A model generated the notes under the pieces. It ran no database searches. It was given only the letters and a program-made list of their open reading frames with translations, and was not told where the DNA came from. A program made the translations under genes and the position numbers. Below, one piece after another: positions 13,435 to 19,869 of a DNA stretch of 24,910 nucleotides (its first letter is position 1; every line of letters starts with the position of its first letter). Source of the DNA: a candidate division FCPU426 bacterium (GTDB lineage: Bacteria > Oederibacteriota > PGYV01 > Palsa-1178); NCBI GenBank assembly GCA_003167475.1, contig PMTB01000054.1, forward strand, positions 1-24,910, given 5' to 3'.

Positions 13435-13746
13435 TCAGCCTTTTTCTTCCTCATCGTCATACATGGTTCTTTCAAGCAGCTCGCCCTTATTCCATATCTT
13501 CACGGCTTCTATCCTGCCTTTTTTGTCAAACTCGGACCATACGCCCTGCTTCATACCGCTTTCAAAATGGCCCTCCATTTTCATCTGCTTCTTTTCCTCA
13601 TCAAAATATTCCTTGTATATCCCGTGCAATATGCCGTTCTCGAACTTTGCCTGCCTGTGTATCTTTGTATAGGGATCGTACGCGTCGTAAATACCGTTAA
13701 GGGTGCTGACAATAAAATCATTCTGCCCCTGTTTCTTTTCAGCCAT
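13435..13746 (-). CDS. MORN-repeat protein (copy 2)
   Basis: A 103-residue acidic-tailed protein with MORN_2-like repeats: LNGIYDAYDPYTK (16-28), FENGILHGIYKEYFD (35-49), FESGMKQGVWSEFD (61-74). It shares the layout YxSFDPxT/YDPYTK, GxLHGxYxEY, GxxxGxW with the downstream protein but lacks the Cys-rich N-terminus. The start is ATG 13746 with GGAGG ten bases upstream. It has its own consensus promoter and is followed by a terminator. No enzymatic motif is visible; a scaffolding or toxin-immunity-like role seen for some YwqK proteins is only a possibility. Confidence 0.8.
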   Translation of the reverse strand: MAEKKQGQNDFIVSTLNGIYDAYDPYTKIHRQAKFENGILHGIYKEYFDEEKKQMKMEGHFESGMKQGVWSEFDKKGRIEAVKIWNKGELLERTMYDDEEEKG

Positions 13747-13784
13747 CTTTAAATTACCTCCTCAGGATAATTAACAACAGTTCA

Positions 13785-13813
13785 ATTATAACAGTTTTAT
13801 TGGCGATTTTCAA
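13785..13813 (-). promoter_or_regulatory. Promoter of the MORN gene pair
   Basis: Minus-strand TTGAAA (13808-13813), a 17-bp spacer and TATAAT (13785-13790), with a likely start about 35 bases before the start codon at 13746. Confidence 0.65.
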
Positions 13814-13853
13814 GGTTTTTTTGACCTTCCCGGCTTTGCCCGGGCCATGCGCT

Positions 13854-14192
13854 TTAGAAAGCTTTAACAGCGTCAGCGGAGTCCTTGAAATACTGGAAGA
13901 TATTGACAAAATCAAGGAGTTCAAATATCTCAAGCACTTCTTTTTTCATGTCGCAGATCTTTATATCGCCTTTGTTGTTCCTGGCTTCGTGGAGATACCC
14001 GACAAAAAGCCCCCATCCGGCGCTGCTCACATAATCCACCCTGCCGAGGTCCATTACAATTTTAAATGAACCGGCCTTAAGCAGGTCTTCTATCACGGTC
14101 TTTATCTGTCCGGAGTTCTCCGAATCTATATACCCCGTGCATTTTATAACCTTCACGCCGTTAATATCGCCGATAGCAACAGACAGTGCCAT
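13854..14192 (-). CDS. STAS-domain protein, anti-anti-sigma-like (copy 2 of a tandem pair)
   Basis: A 112-residue single STAS domain starting at ATG 14192 (AAGGGA upstream), one base after the stop of its paralogue. The signature MDLGRVDYVSSAGWGLFVG (47-65) places S56/S57 where SpoIIAA-like proteins are phosphorylated by a partner kinase. It therefore probably works in a partner-switching circuit controlling a sigma factor or a signalling enzyme. No serine kinase or phosphatase gene is in the window. Tight spacing indicates one message with the upstream copy, from the promoter at 14593-14621. Confidence 0.88.
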   Translation of the reverse strand: MALSVAIGDINGVKVIKCTGYIDSENSGQIKTVIEDLLKAGSFKIVMDLGRVDYVSSAGWGLFVGYLHEARNNKGDIKICDMKKEVLEIFELLDFVNIFQYFKDSADAVKAF

Positions 14193-14193
14193 A

Positions 14194-14550
14194 TTATTTT
14201 CCCTTGCCCTTAAATGAGGCAATGGCGCTCTGGGTGTCCTTGTAATACTCAAGTATGTGGGTAAAATCAAGGACCTCGTAGACTTCAAGCACTTCGGTTT
14301 TCATATTGGCCAGTTTAATATCGCCCTTATTTTTTTGAAGGGACTTCTTAATGCCGACAAAAATACCCCAACCCGCGCTGCTGACATAATCCGACCCTGA
14401 AAGATCTATGACAAGCTTGTACTTTTTCGCCTTAAAAGCGGCATCAAATATCTTTTCAAGTTCCCCGGCCGTAGTCGTGTCTATATAGCCCTCGGTCTTT
14501 ACAACCAGTATTCCATCACGTTCCTCGGTATTGAGGTTTAGCCCCTTCAT
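14194..14550 (-). CDS. STAS-domain protein, anti-anti-sigma-like (copy 1 of a tandem pair)
   Basis: A 118-residue STAS domain from ATG 14550 with AGGAG nine bases upstream. IDLSGSDYVSSAGWGIFVG (48-66) carries the phosphorylatable Ser pair S57/S58. About half the residues match the downstream copy, including GYID, KGDIK and the end of the barrel (VLEVYEVLDF against VLEIFELLDF), so the two are a recent tandem duplication. Two antagonists side by side suggest separate kinase inputs or heterodimers. The C-terminal tail is basic. Confidence 0.88.
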   Translation of the reverse strand: MKGLNLNTEERDGILVVKTEGYIDTTTAGELEKIFDAAFKAKKYKLVIDLSGSDYVSSAGWGIFVGIKKSLQKNKGDIKLANMKTEVLEVYEVLDFTHILEYYKDTQSAIASFKGKGK

Positions 14551-14592
14551 CGTTTTTCTCCTGTATTGTAAGTATAACCGCCTGTTAATATG

Positions 14593-14621
14593 ATAATAAC
14601 AGCGTTACAATGGTAAATCAA
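14593..14621 (-). promoter_or_regulatory. Promoter of the STAS gene pair
   Basis: Minus-strand TTGATT (14616-14621), a 17-bp spacer and TATTAT (14593-14598), about 43 bases before the first STAS start codon. Confidence 0.55.
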
Positions 14622-14634
14622 GCCTAAAATCGCA

Positions 14635-15072
14635 TTACATGAATTTCAGCATATTAATCCCTGTTTTTTCGTCTATTTCCTTCTTTGCCTTGATGCCCTT
14701 AAGTTCCATAACGAACGCCTCAACGGTGATGAAAACCTCCGCGTTCTTCCTTAAGCAGCCCGTGAGGGTTTTTACGCCCTTTCCCGCCGAAGTATGTATG
14801 TGTATCTGTGGCCCGGAATCGCCTTCAAAAACCGAACCTGTGCCGAATACCTCCCAGGCGTCTTTGAATGAGACCCAGTTTGGTTCGGGCGGTATTACGG
14901 GTTTTTTCGGCCCGCAAACCACCGAACCTTTTTTCATTCCACCGAGGAAAACAAAAAAACCTGTTTTTATTTTTTCCTTTTTTACAAGATTTTCCAGTTC
15001 CTTTATGAAATCGTCGTTATTCTCGAACCTTACCACAAAAGTCCTGCCTATACTGGCGCTTGTGTATATCAC
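14635..15072 (-). CDS. PPC-domain (DUF296) protein
   Basis: The 145-residue single-domain protein uses a GTG start at 15072 with GGAGG four bases upstream; the GTG overlaps the stop of the preceding gene (GTGA), so translation is coupled. The PPC signature GPQIHIHTSAG (87-97) includes H91 and H93, which with other residues can bind a metal in archaeal and bacterial members. Family proteins form trimers; in plants they carry AT-hooks, but bacterial stand-alone forms have no known substrate. It is paired with a small membrane protein, suggesting joint action, but nothing else is indicated. Confidence 0.85.
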   Translation of the reverse strand: MIYTSASIGRTFVVRFENNDDFIKELENLVKKEKIKTGFFVFLGGMKKGSVVCGPKKPVIPPEPNWVSFKDAWEVFGTGSVFEGDSGPQIHIHTSAGKGVKTLTGCLRKNAEVFITVEAFVMELKGIKAKKEIDEKTGINMLKFM

Positions 15073-15284
15073 TTTTCCTCCGGTATTTTTTCGCCTTTAT
15101 CGGCTGCCGTATCCCCGTTTTTTTTAGCCGCCCTCATTGACATCATAAAAACCAGTATGCCCGCAAGCCCGAATCCGCACCCAACGTAAAAATACATGTC
15201 CTGACCCGAGCCCGAAAGCGCAAATGATATGAAAACAAGTATGAACGCCAGGATAAAGAACAGTATTTTGATGATTATTTGCAA
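15069..15284 (-). CDS. Small two-helix membrane protein
   Basis: The 71-residue product starts at TTG 15284, with GGAGG five bases upstream. Two hydrophobic helices (about 4-24 and 31-50) are followed by a charged cytoplasmic tail (KKNGDTAADKGEKIPEEK). No family is recognised. It overlaps the PPC gene by four bases. Upstream is a hairpin (15296-15338) whose loop carries GACCTCC, complementary to the GGAGG ribosome site, so translation may be controlled by that structure. Confidence 0.65.
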   Translation of the reverse strand: MQIIIKILFFILAFILVFISFALSGSGQDMYFYVGCGFGLAGILVFMMSMRAAKKNGDTAADKGEKIPEEK

Positions 15285-15295
15285 GGAATCCTCCG

Positions 15296-15338
15296 CATGA
15301 TAAAATCGCTTGGAGGTCTTTTTTGCGATTTTATCATG
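15296..15338 (-). promoter_or_regulatory. Leader hairpin with conserved GACCTCC loop (copy 1)
   Basis: Perfect 14-bp arms (CATGATAAAATCGC and complement) enclose a 15-base loop. On the minus strand the loop region reads GCAAAAAAGACCTCCAAGC, a core repeated in hairpins at 21521-21560 and 21670-21708 on other stems. The hairpin ends directly at the GGAGG of the small membrane-protein gene, and CCTCC could pair with it. Confidence 0.7.
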
Positions 15339-15378
15339 AATTTAAAAAATCCATAATTAATCATGCCCTATATAAATT

Positions 15379-15433
15379 TTAAGGTTCTTTTGAACCGCAA
15401 TCCAGACAATCAAACGGTTCAAAAGAACCTTAA
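15379..15433. repeat. Doubly palindromic hairpin overlapping a stop codon
   Basis: Perfect 19-bp arms TTAAGGTTCTTTTGAACCG (15379-15397) and complement (15415-15433) flank a 17-base spacer. Each arm is itself a small hairpin (GGTTC-TTTT-GAACC), so a single long stem or two short ones can form. The right arm contains the stop codon of the gene at 15430-15747. No T-run follows on the minus strand, so it is not a classical terminator. Confidence 0.7.
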
Positions 15434-15747
15434 CTTTCCACTTCGCTCACTGAGAGTTCCCTTGTCAGGAACATGCTTCCATCGTCGTCGGCGGATTCCT
15501 GCCTGGGGTTTATCTGGCCCTTAAATCTTATTATGACTCCGTCGCGCGACATGGACACTGCTTTTTCGAGGTCGCTCATGAGTTTTCTGGCCTTTGCCGG
15601 GCTTAAGTATATGTTGGGGGTTTCCGGAAGTACCAGCACCGAATTCGGCTTTAATACAAACATATTCACGTCGAGGTCAATTATCTGCCTGTCGACCGTC
15701 TCCTGTTTAACGGCGGTTACCGCGCTTTTCTTTTTTCTTACTGCCAT
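15430..15747 (-). CDS. Conserved-looking small protein of unknown function
   Basis: The 105-residue protein starts at ATG 15747 behind a consensus promoter. A basic N-terminus (RKKKSAVTAVK) is followed by a mixed alpha/beta region with VNMFVLKPNSVLVLPETPN (27-45), YLSPAKARKLMSDLEKAV (47-64) and VIIRFKGQIN (71-80), and an acidic end. I recognise no family. It has no signal peptide or membrane helix. It lies between the HD-GYP gene and the small membrane-protein gene, with a palindrome across its stop codon. Confidence 0.7.
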   Translation of the reverse strand: MAVRKKKSAVTAVKQETVDRQIIDLDVNMFVLKPNSVLVLPETPNIYLSPAKARKLMSDLEKAVSMSRDGVIIRFKGQINPRQESADDDGSMFLTRELSVSEVES

Positions 15748-15782
15748 GATAATGCCCCCGGGTTTTTTATTTCTTAAAAAAT

Positions 15783-15811
15783 ATTATACCTGCAAGAAGG
15801 CGTTCTTTCAA
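15783..15811 (-). promoter_or_regulatory. Promoter of the unknown 105-residue gene
   Basis: Minus-strand TTGAAA (15806-15811), a 17-bp spacer and TATAAT (15783-15788). The start codon follows about 35 bases later. Confidence 0.65.
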
Positions 15812-15837
15812 TAACAAAAAACGCGCCGCTTTTTTAC

Positions 15838-17094
15838 TTAGCTTTTATTTTCAGGGTCTTCTTTGTACTGTTCCCTGATGGCCTTAATAACGTCGTATAT
15901 TTCAAAAAATGATTCGACCACTTCGGGGTCAAAATGCGACCCGGCGCTTACCTTCATGTATTCCAGCACCCGGCCCTCATCCCATGCGTCCTTATAGACC
16001 CTTTTGGAAATAAGTGCGTCATATACGTCGGCTACCGCGACTATCCTGCCCGTGATCGGGATCTCCATGTCTTTTTTTCCGGCCGCCGGCACTATGCAGG
16101 CCGACGTTAGCATACCTTCCATTTTTCCCGGGTACCCGGTGCCATCCCATTTTTCATGGTGCGACAGCGCTATTTCCGCCGACATGGCGTCAAGCTCGGA
16201 ATCCTTCCCGGAAAAAAGCCTGTAACCGAATATGGTATGCATTTTCATTATATTGAATTCGTCGACATCCAGCTTGGCCGGCTTTTTAAGTATCTGGTCG
16301 GAGATGGCCCCTTTGCCCGCGTCATGGAGCATAGCCGCTATCCTGAGCTTGTCCTTGTACCTGCGTATGAGTTCCACGGGGAATCCGCGTTTTTCAGCCC
16401 ACCTCTGATATATCTCAACCGCGTATGTACCCATGCGGTTTACATGCCCGCCCGTTTCCTTGGGGTCCCGGAACTCGACCATCCTTAACATGCGCAGGAC
16501 CATGGCCCTCGTGGATTTTGCCTTTTCTATGGCCACGGTGGCGTCGTTCGCGAAATATGATATAAAAAGCTTGTCCTGGTCCGAGAAAGGCACTACTTTT
16601 CCGTTTTCATCCTTGGCGTTGATTATCTGCATAACCCCTATGACCTTGTTGCGCGCGCTTTTAAGCGGTATGGAAATCATGGACTTTGTGCGGTACCCTG
16701 AATCCATATCAAACTGCTTGTTGAATCCGCATCCGCACGACGACCCTATCTTATAAACATCCTTGAACTCAAGCACCTGTCCCCTGATGGCTGTCGCGCC
16801 CGCGATCGATTTCGGATCAAGCGGGACCACTTTATTCAGGTATTTATATCTATTAGCCGGATTTTCATCGAAGAGTATGTCATTCTGGGTGTAACTCATG
16901 CGGAGGCTATTATCCTCAACCATGAATATTGTCCCGCCCTCGGCACTGGTAAAACGCCTGACTTCGTAAAGTATTTTGTCAAGAAGTATGTCGATATCTG
17001 CAATATTATGCATATCTTCAGAAATCTTCAGGATCTCCTTAAAAATTTCCTTATCTGTTTTCCTTTTTGTCCGTCTGGATACGACTTTTTTCAT
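15838..17094 (-). CDS. GAF-HD-GYP protein, putative cyclic-di-GMP phosphodiesterase
   Basis: The 418-residue protein starts at ATG 17094 with GGGAG five bases upstream. A basic N-terminus leads to a GAF sensor (about 30-190) and an HD-GYP domain (about 200-410). Catalytic residues are intact: LHDAGKG (256-262, H257/D258), HHEKWDGTGYPG (312-323, including the GYP motif), and VADVYDAL (354-361). Such enzymes hydrolyse cyclic-di-GMP to GMP. The GAF carries GSSCGCGF (117-124) with C120 and C122 in a loop, which might bind a metal or sense redox. No membrane helix is present, so it is cytoplasmic. A 17-residue insert around LTSACIVPAAGKKDMEI (329-345) follows the GYP motif. Confidence 0.92.
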   Translation of the reverse strand: MKKVVSRRTKRKTDKEIFKEILKISEDMHNIADIDILLDKILYEVRRFTSAEGGTIFMVEDNSLRMSYTQNDILFDENPANRYKYLNKVVPLDPKSIAGATAIRGQVLEFKDVYKIGSSCGCGFNKQFDMDSGYRTKSMISIPLKSARNKVIGVMQIINAKDENGKVVPFSDQDKLFISYFANDATVAIEKAKSTRAMVLRMLRMVEFRDPKETGGHVNRMGTYAVEIYQRWAEKRGFPVELIRRYKDKLRIAAMLHDAGKGAISDQILKKPAKLDVDEFNIMKMHTIFGYRLFSGKDSELDAMSAEIALSHHEKWDGTGYPGKMEGMLTSACIVPAAGKKDMEIPITGRIVAVADVYDALISKRVYKDAWDEGRVLEYMKVSAGSHFDPEVVESFFEIYDVIKAIREQYKEDPENKS

Positions 17095-17145
17095 CAAAAC
17101 TCCCGCCAAATTTGATTGGCTAATTATATATACATATATGCCTTA

Positions 17146-17175
17146 ATTATACCACATTTTTTCCCGGTTTGTGAA
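17146..17175 (-). promoter_or_regulatory. Promoter of the GAF-HD-GYP gene
   Basis: Minus-strand TTCACA (17170-17175), an 18-bp spacer and TATAAT (17146-17151), about 50 bases before the start codon. Confidence 0.45.
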
Positions 17176-17185
17176 GACACTTTGT

Positions 17186-17219
17186 TTTTGACCGGACCGT
17201 AATCGTTCGGTCCTCAAAA
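17186..17219. other. Hairpin after the isc-type operon
   Basis: GGACCG/CGGTCC (17194-17199, 17208-17213) with outer TTTTGA/TCAAAA pairs and a CC bulge. It lies just after the mnmA stop codon. A-rich rather than T-rich sequence follows on the minus strand, so termination here would be weak or depend on other factors. Confidence 0.45.
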
Positions 17220-17223
17220 GTCC

Positions 17224-18270
17224 CTATTCTATGAATCCGGAGCCTATTACAGCGTCTGCCCTGTAAATGACCGCAAGCTGCCCGGGGGTTACGGCAAACT
17301 GCGGTTCCCTGAAGGTTATTTCGGCATTGCTGCCTGAAATACTGACGAAAGCCTCCGCTTTCTTCTGCTTATACCTTACCTTTACTTTGGCGTGGAATTC
17401 CGGTTTTTTTTGGGGAATAAGAATGTTAAGCGAAGATACCATAAACCTCTGCGCGTAAGCTTCCTTTTTATCCCCGACCACAACTCTTTTTTTCTCCGCG
17501 TCGATCTTCACGACATACACCGGCTTGCCCGCGCTGATACCAAGCCCCTTGCGCTGGCCCAGGGTATAATTGAAATACGCGGAATCGCTGATATCGGATA
17601 TTTTACCGCCGCCGCTGTCGTAAAAAGCTCCTTTTTCTATCATGGATATATCTGAGTTCCTCTTAATGAACTCATACGGCGTCTCATTTTTATGCATGAA
17701 GCACACTTCCTGGCTCTCGGGCTTTTCCACATACACATCCAGGCTTTTAGCGAGCTTCACAACCTCGCTTTTTTTATATTCCCCGAGCGGGAAAATAATG
17801 CTTTTTAATTCCGCGGGCGCCAGGCGGGACAGGAAATATTCCTGGGTTTTTGTCTTGTCGCGGGCTTCCTTGAGGAGGTATTTCCCGTTTTTTTCCTTAA
17901 TACGGGCGTAGTGGCCGGTCGCCGCGTAATCAAAATTATTTTCCTTTACTTTTTGAAGCAGCGCCCTGAACTTTATCTCCTCATTGCAGATGACGCATGG
18001 GTTCGGCGTTATGCCTTTTATATAGCTCCTGATGAAATAATCGACAACGCTTTTTTTGAAATCGTCCTTCATGTTCAGGACGTAATGTTTTATGCCGAGT
18101 TTAAAAGCCGCTTTTCTGGCGTCCTGTATGTCCTCAAGGTTGCAGCACCTGGAGGCTTCGTCCCATAATTTCAGCGTTACTCCCACAACTTCGTGGCCTT
18201 CATCCTTTAAAAGCGCGGCTGCGACGGTGGAATCAACTCCGCCGCTCATACCGACGAATATGCGGGACAT
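17224..18270 (-). CDS. mnmA: tRNA-specific 2-thiouridylase
   Basis: MnmA makes 2-thiouridine at position 34 of Lys, Glu and Gln tRNAs using ATP and sulfur relayed from a cysteine desulfurase. The 348-residue length is typical. The PP-loop SGGVDS is at 9-14, TPNPCVICNEEIKF at 88-101 and SQEVCF at 186-191; C92 and C190 correspond to the catalytic pair, C95 being an extra Cys. TLGQRKGLGI (236-245) marks the central domain, and a C-terminal beta-barrel follows. The start is ATG 18270 with AGGAG seven bases upstream. It is the last gene of the iscR-like, nifS/iscS, nadA, iscU cluster, placing the sulfur donor and acceptor in one operon, though a 140-bp palindromic spacer precedes it. Confidence 0.96.
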   Translation of the reverse strand: MSRIFVGMSGGVDSTVAAALLKDEGHEVVGVTLKLWDEASRCCNLEDIQDARKAAFKLGIKHYVLNMKDDFKKSVVDYFIRSYIKGITPNPCVICNEEIKFRALLQKVKENNFDYAATGHYARIKEKNGKYLLKEARDKTKTQEYFLSRLAPAELKSIIFPLGEYKKSEVVKLAKSLDVYVEKPESQEVCFMHKNETPYEFIKRNSDISMIEKGAFYDSGGGKISDISDSAYFNYTLGQRKGLGISAGKPVYVVKIDAEKKRVVVGDKKEAYAQRFMVSSLNILIPQKKPEFHAKVKVRYKQKKAEAFVSISGSNAEITFREPQFAVTPGQLAVIYRADAVIGSGFIE

Positions 18271-18283
18271 ATCCTTGCTCCTT

Positions 18284-18406
18284 TAATTCAAAATTCAAAA
18301 TGTAAAATTAAGGTGCCGCTTCGCGGCCTATCATAATATTGCAAGGGCCGTTTACGACCTGCAGCAATAGACCATAATTTTACATTTTTAATTTTGAATT
18401 TTTAAT
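18284..18406. repeat. AT-rich branched palindromic element between iscU and mnmA
   Basis: The arms AAAATGTAAAATTA (18297-18310) and complement (18374-18387) pair perfectly, extended outward by ATTCAAAATT-type repeats. Inside are two smaller stems: GCCGC-TTC-GCGGC near 18315-18327, and TATTGC/GCAATA (18337-18342, 18364-18369). The overall shape is a three-way branched structure of about 125 bases. Sequences of the AATTCAAAATTCAAAAT type are common dispersed repeats in many uncultivated bacteria. In this place it could affect message stability between the two genes. Confidence 0.65.
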
Positions 18407-18410
18407 TGTT

Positions 18411-18851
18411 TTATTTTTCCTCATCATGGTCATGCGCGTGTTCGTGCTCATCCTCTTCCTTTTCAGGCAACGGGGAAAGTCCCTGTTTCCTGCGGTGGTA
18501 ATCCTCGATGGCCCTTTTTATCCCGTCTTCGGCCAGCACCGAGCAGTGCAGTTTTTCCGGCGGCAGGCCGTCGAGCATTTCAACTATCCTTTTATTTGTG
18601 ATCTCAAGGGCTTCCTCCGGGGTCTTGCCCATTACCAGGTCTGTGGCGAGCGATGAAGTGGCTATGGCCGCTACGCACCCGAAGGTCTCGAACTTGCACT
18701 CCGTTATTATGTTATTCTCCACCTTTATATATATCCACATGACGTCGCCGCATTTGGCGTTGCCTACCTTGCCTATGCCGTCGGCGTTCTCTATCCTGCC
18801 CATGTTCTTCGTGTTTTTGAACCTTTCCATCACTTTTTCGGAATATTTCAT
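18411..18851 (-). CDS. iscU: IscU/NifU N-terminal-type Fe-S scaffold with His/Glu-rich tail
   Basis: The 146-residue protein starts at ATG 18851 (GGAGAG upstream), 13 bases after the nadA stop; an earlier in-frame ATG would overlap nadA. The scaffold cysteines are present: NAKCGD (31-36, C34 with D36), FGCVAAIATSS (57-67, C59) and KLHCSVLAEDGI (100-111, C103). IscU assembles [2Fe-2S] and [4Fe-4S] clusters from iron and desulfurase sulfur. The C-terminal tail EDEHEHAHDHDEEK (133-146) is unusual and metal-binding in appearance, perhaps an iron reservoir. It works with the desulfurase encoded at 19870-21048. Confidence 0.95.
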   Translation of the reverse strand: MKYSEKVMERFKNTKNMGRIENADGIGKVGNAKCGDVMWIYIKVENNIITECKFETFGCVAAIATSSLATDLVMGKTPEEALEITNKRIVEMLDGLPPEKLHCSVLAEDGIKRAIEDYHRRKQGLSPLPEKEEDEHEHAHDHDEEK

Positions 18852-18864
18852 GACACTCTCCTTT

Positions 18865-19773
18865 TTAGAAAGCCACCATTTTTTCAATCGGCTTGATGGC
18901 GTTCTTTATTATATAATCGTCCAGTATTATCTCCGGCGTTTCTGTTTCCAGGGCCTTAAGCACGTCCTCGAGCCTTGTTTTTTTCATGTTCACGCATATC
19001 TTCGCGCTTCCGAGGGAATAAAACTGCGCGTCCGGCCTTTCTTTTTTGAGCCTGTGCAGGTGGCCTTCCTCGGTGCCGATGATGAACTTGTCGTCCTTGC
19101 TTTCTTTCACATACTTTATCATTCCGGCTGTTGACGCCACCATGTCCGCCAGGTCGACAACCTCAGGCGGGCATTCGGGGTGCACTATTATCTTTACGCC
19201 CGGATGCGCCTCCCTTGACTTTATAATATCCTCTTTCTTGAACATCATATGCACAATGCATCCGCCCTGGTGTATTATGACCTCTTTTTCAGGCACGTTT
19301 TTCTGCACCCAATATCCGAGGTTCTTATCAGGCAGGAATACCACCCTTTTGGAAGGGAGCTTCCTGACTATATCAACCGCGTTCGCGGAAGTGACGCACA
19401 CGTCAAGCAGCACTTTCACATCGGCGTTGGTGTTCACATAGCCCGCTATCATGGCATCAGGGTACTTGACCCTGTATTCCTTCACCTGTTCCGCGGTCAC
19501 GCAGTCAGCCAACGGGCATCCCGCGTCGATTCTCGGTATGACCACCTTTTTATTCGGTGATAGTATTTTTGCCGTCTCAGCCATGAATTTCACGCCGCAG
19601 AAGATGATAAGGTTCTCTTTTGCCGCGGCTGTCTTCCTGGCAAGTTCAAGCGAGTCGCCGGTTATATCAGCAAGGTCCTGTATATCCGGGATCTGGTAAT
19701 TATGCGCCACAATGATCGCGCCTTTTTGGGTCTTCAGCTCTTTTATCCTTTTTATCATGCTTTCCTTGTCCAT
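18865..19773 (-). CDS. nadA: Quinolinate synthase
   Basis: NadA condenses iminoaspartate with dihydroxyacetone phosphate to quinolinate for NAD synthesis and needs a [4Fe-4S] cluster. The 302-residue length is typical. Cluster ligands by spacing are C86 (AGCPLADC), C172 (QGGCIVH) and C260 (KICVNMKKT). Substrate residues are visible in AHNYQIPDI (23-31), DSLELA (40-45), GYVNTNA (111-117), HPECPPEV (198-205) and TEEGHLHRL (234-242). The start is ATG 19773 with AAGGAG six bases upstream. No nadB or nadC is in the window. Its position inside the isc operon ties NAD synthesis to cluster supply, likely under Rrf2 copy 3. Confidence 0.96.
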   Translation of the reverse strand: MDKESMIKRIKELKTQKGAIIVAHNYQIPDIQDLADITGDSLELARKTAAAKENLIIFCGVKFMAETAKILSPNKKVVIPRIDAGCPLADCVTAEQVKEYRVKYPDAMIAGYVNTNADVKVLLDVCVTSANAVDIVRKLPSKRVVFLPDKNLGYWVQKNVPEKEVIIHQGGCIVHMMFKKEDIIKSREAHPGVKIIVHPECPPEVVDLADMVASTAGMIKYVKESKDDKFIIGTEEGHLHRLKKERPDAQFYSLGSAKICVNMKKTRLEDVLKALETETPEIILDDYIIKNAIKPIEKMVAF

Positions 19774-19795
19774 GGAGGTCTCCTTTTAATTCAGA

Positions 19796-19859
19796 TAAGA
19801 GCAGTTTTAAGATGGTTTTTTTCATCTTAAAACTTCAAACTTAAAACTGTTTTCATCTG
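19796..19859. repeat. Nested palindromes between nadA and the cysteine desulfurase
   Basis: An inner perfect hairpin, AGTTTTAAGATG (19803-19814) with CATCTTAAAACT (19823-19834), competes with an outer pairing in which CAGATAAGAGCAGTTTTAAG matches the complement of CTTAAAACTGTTTTCATCTG at 17 of 20 positions. The two folds share the AGTTTTAAG arm and exclude each other. It lies about 25 bases ahead of the nadA ribosome site. Confidence 0.6.
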
Positions 19860-19869
19860 TTCTATTGTT

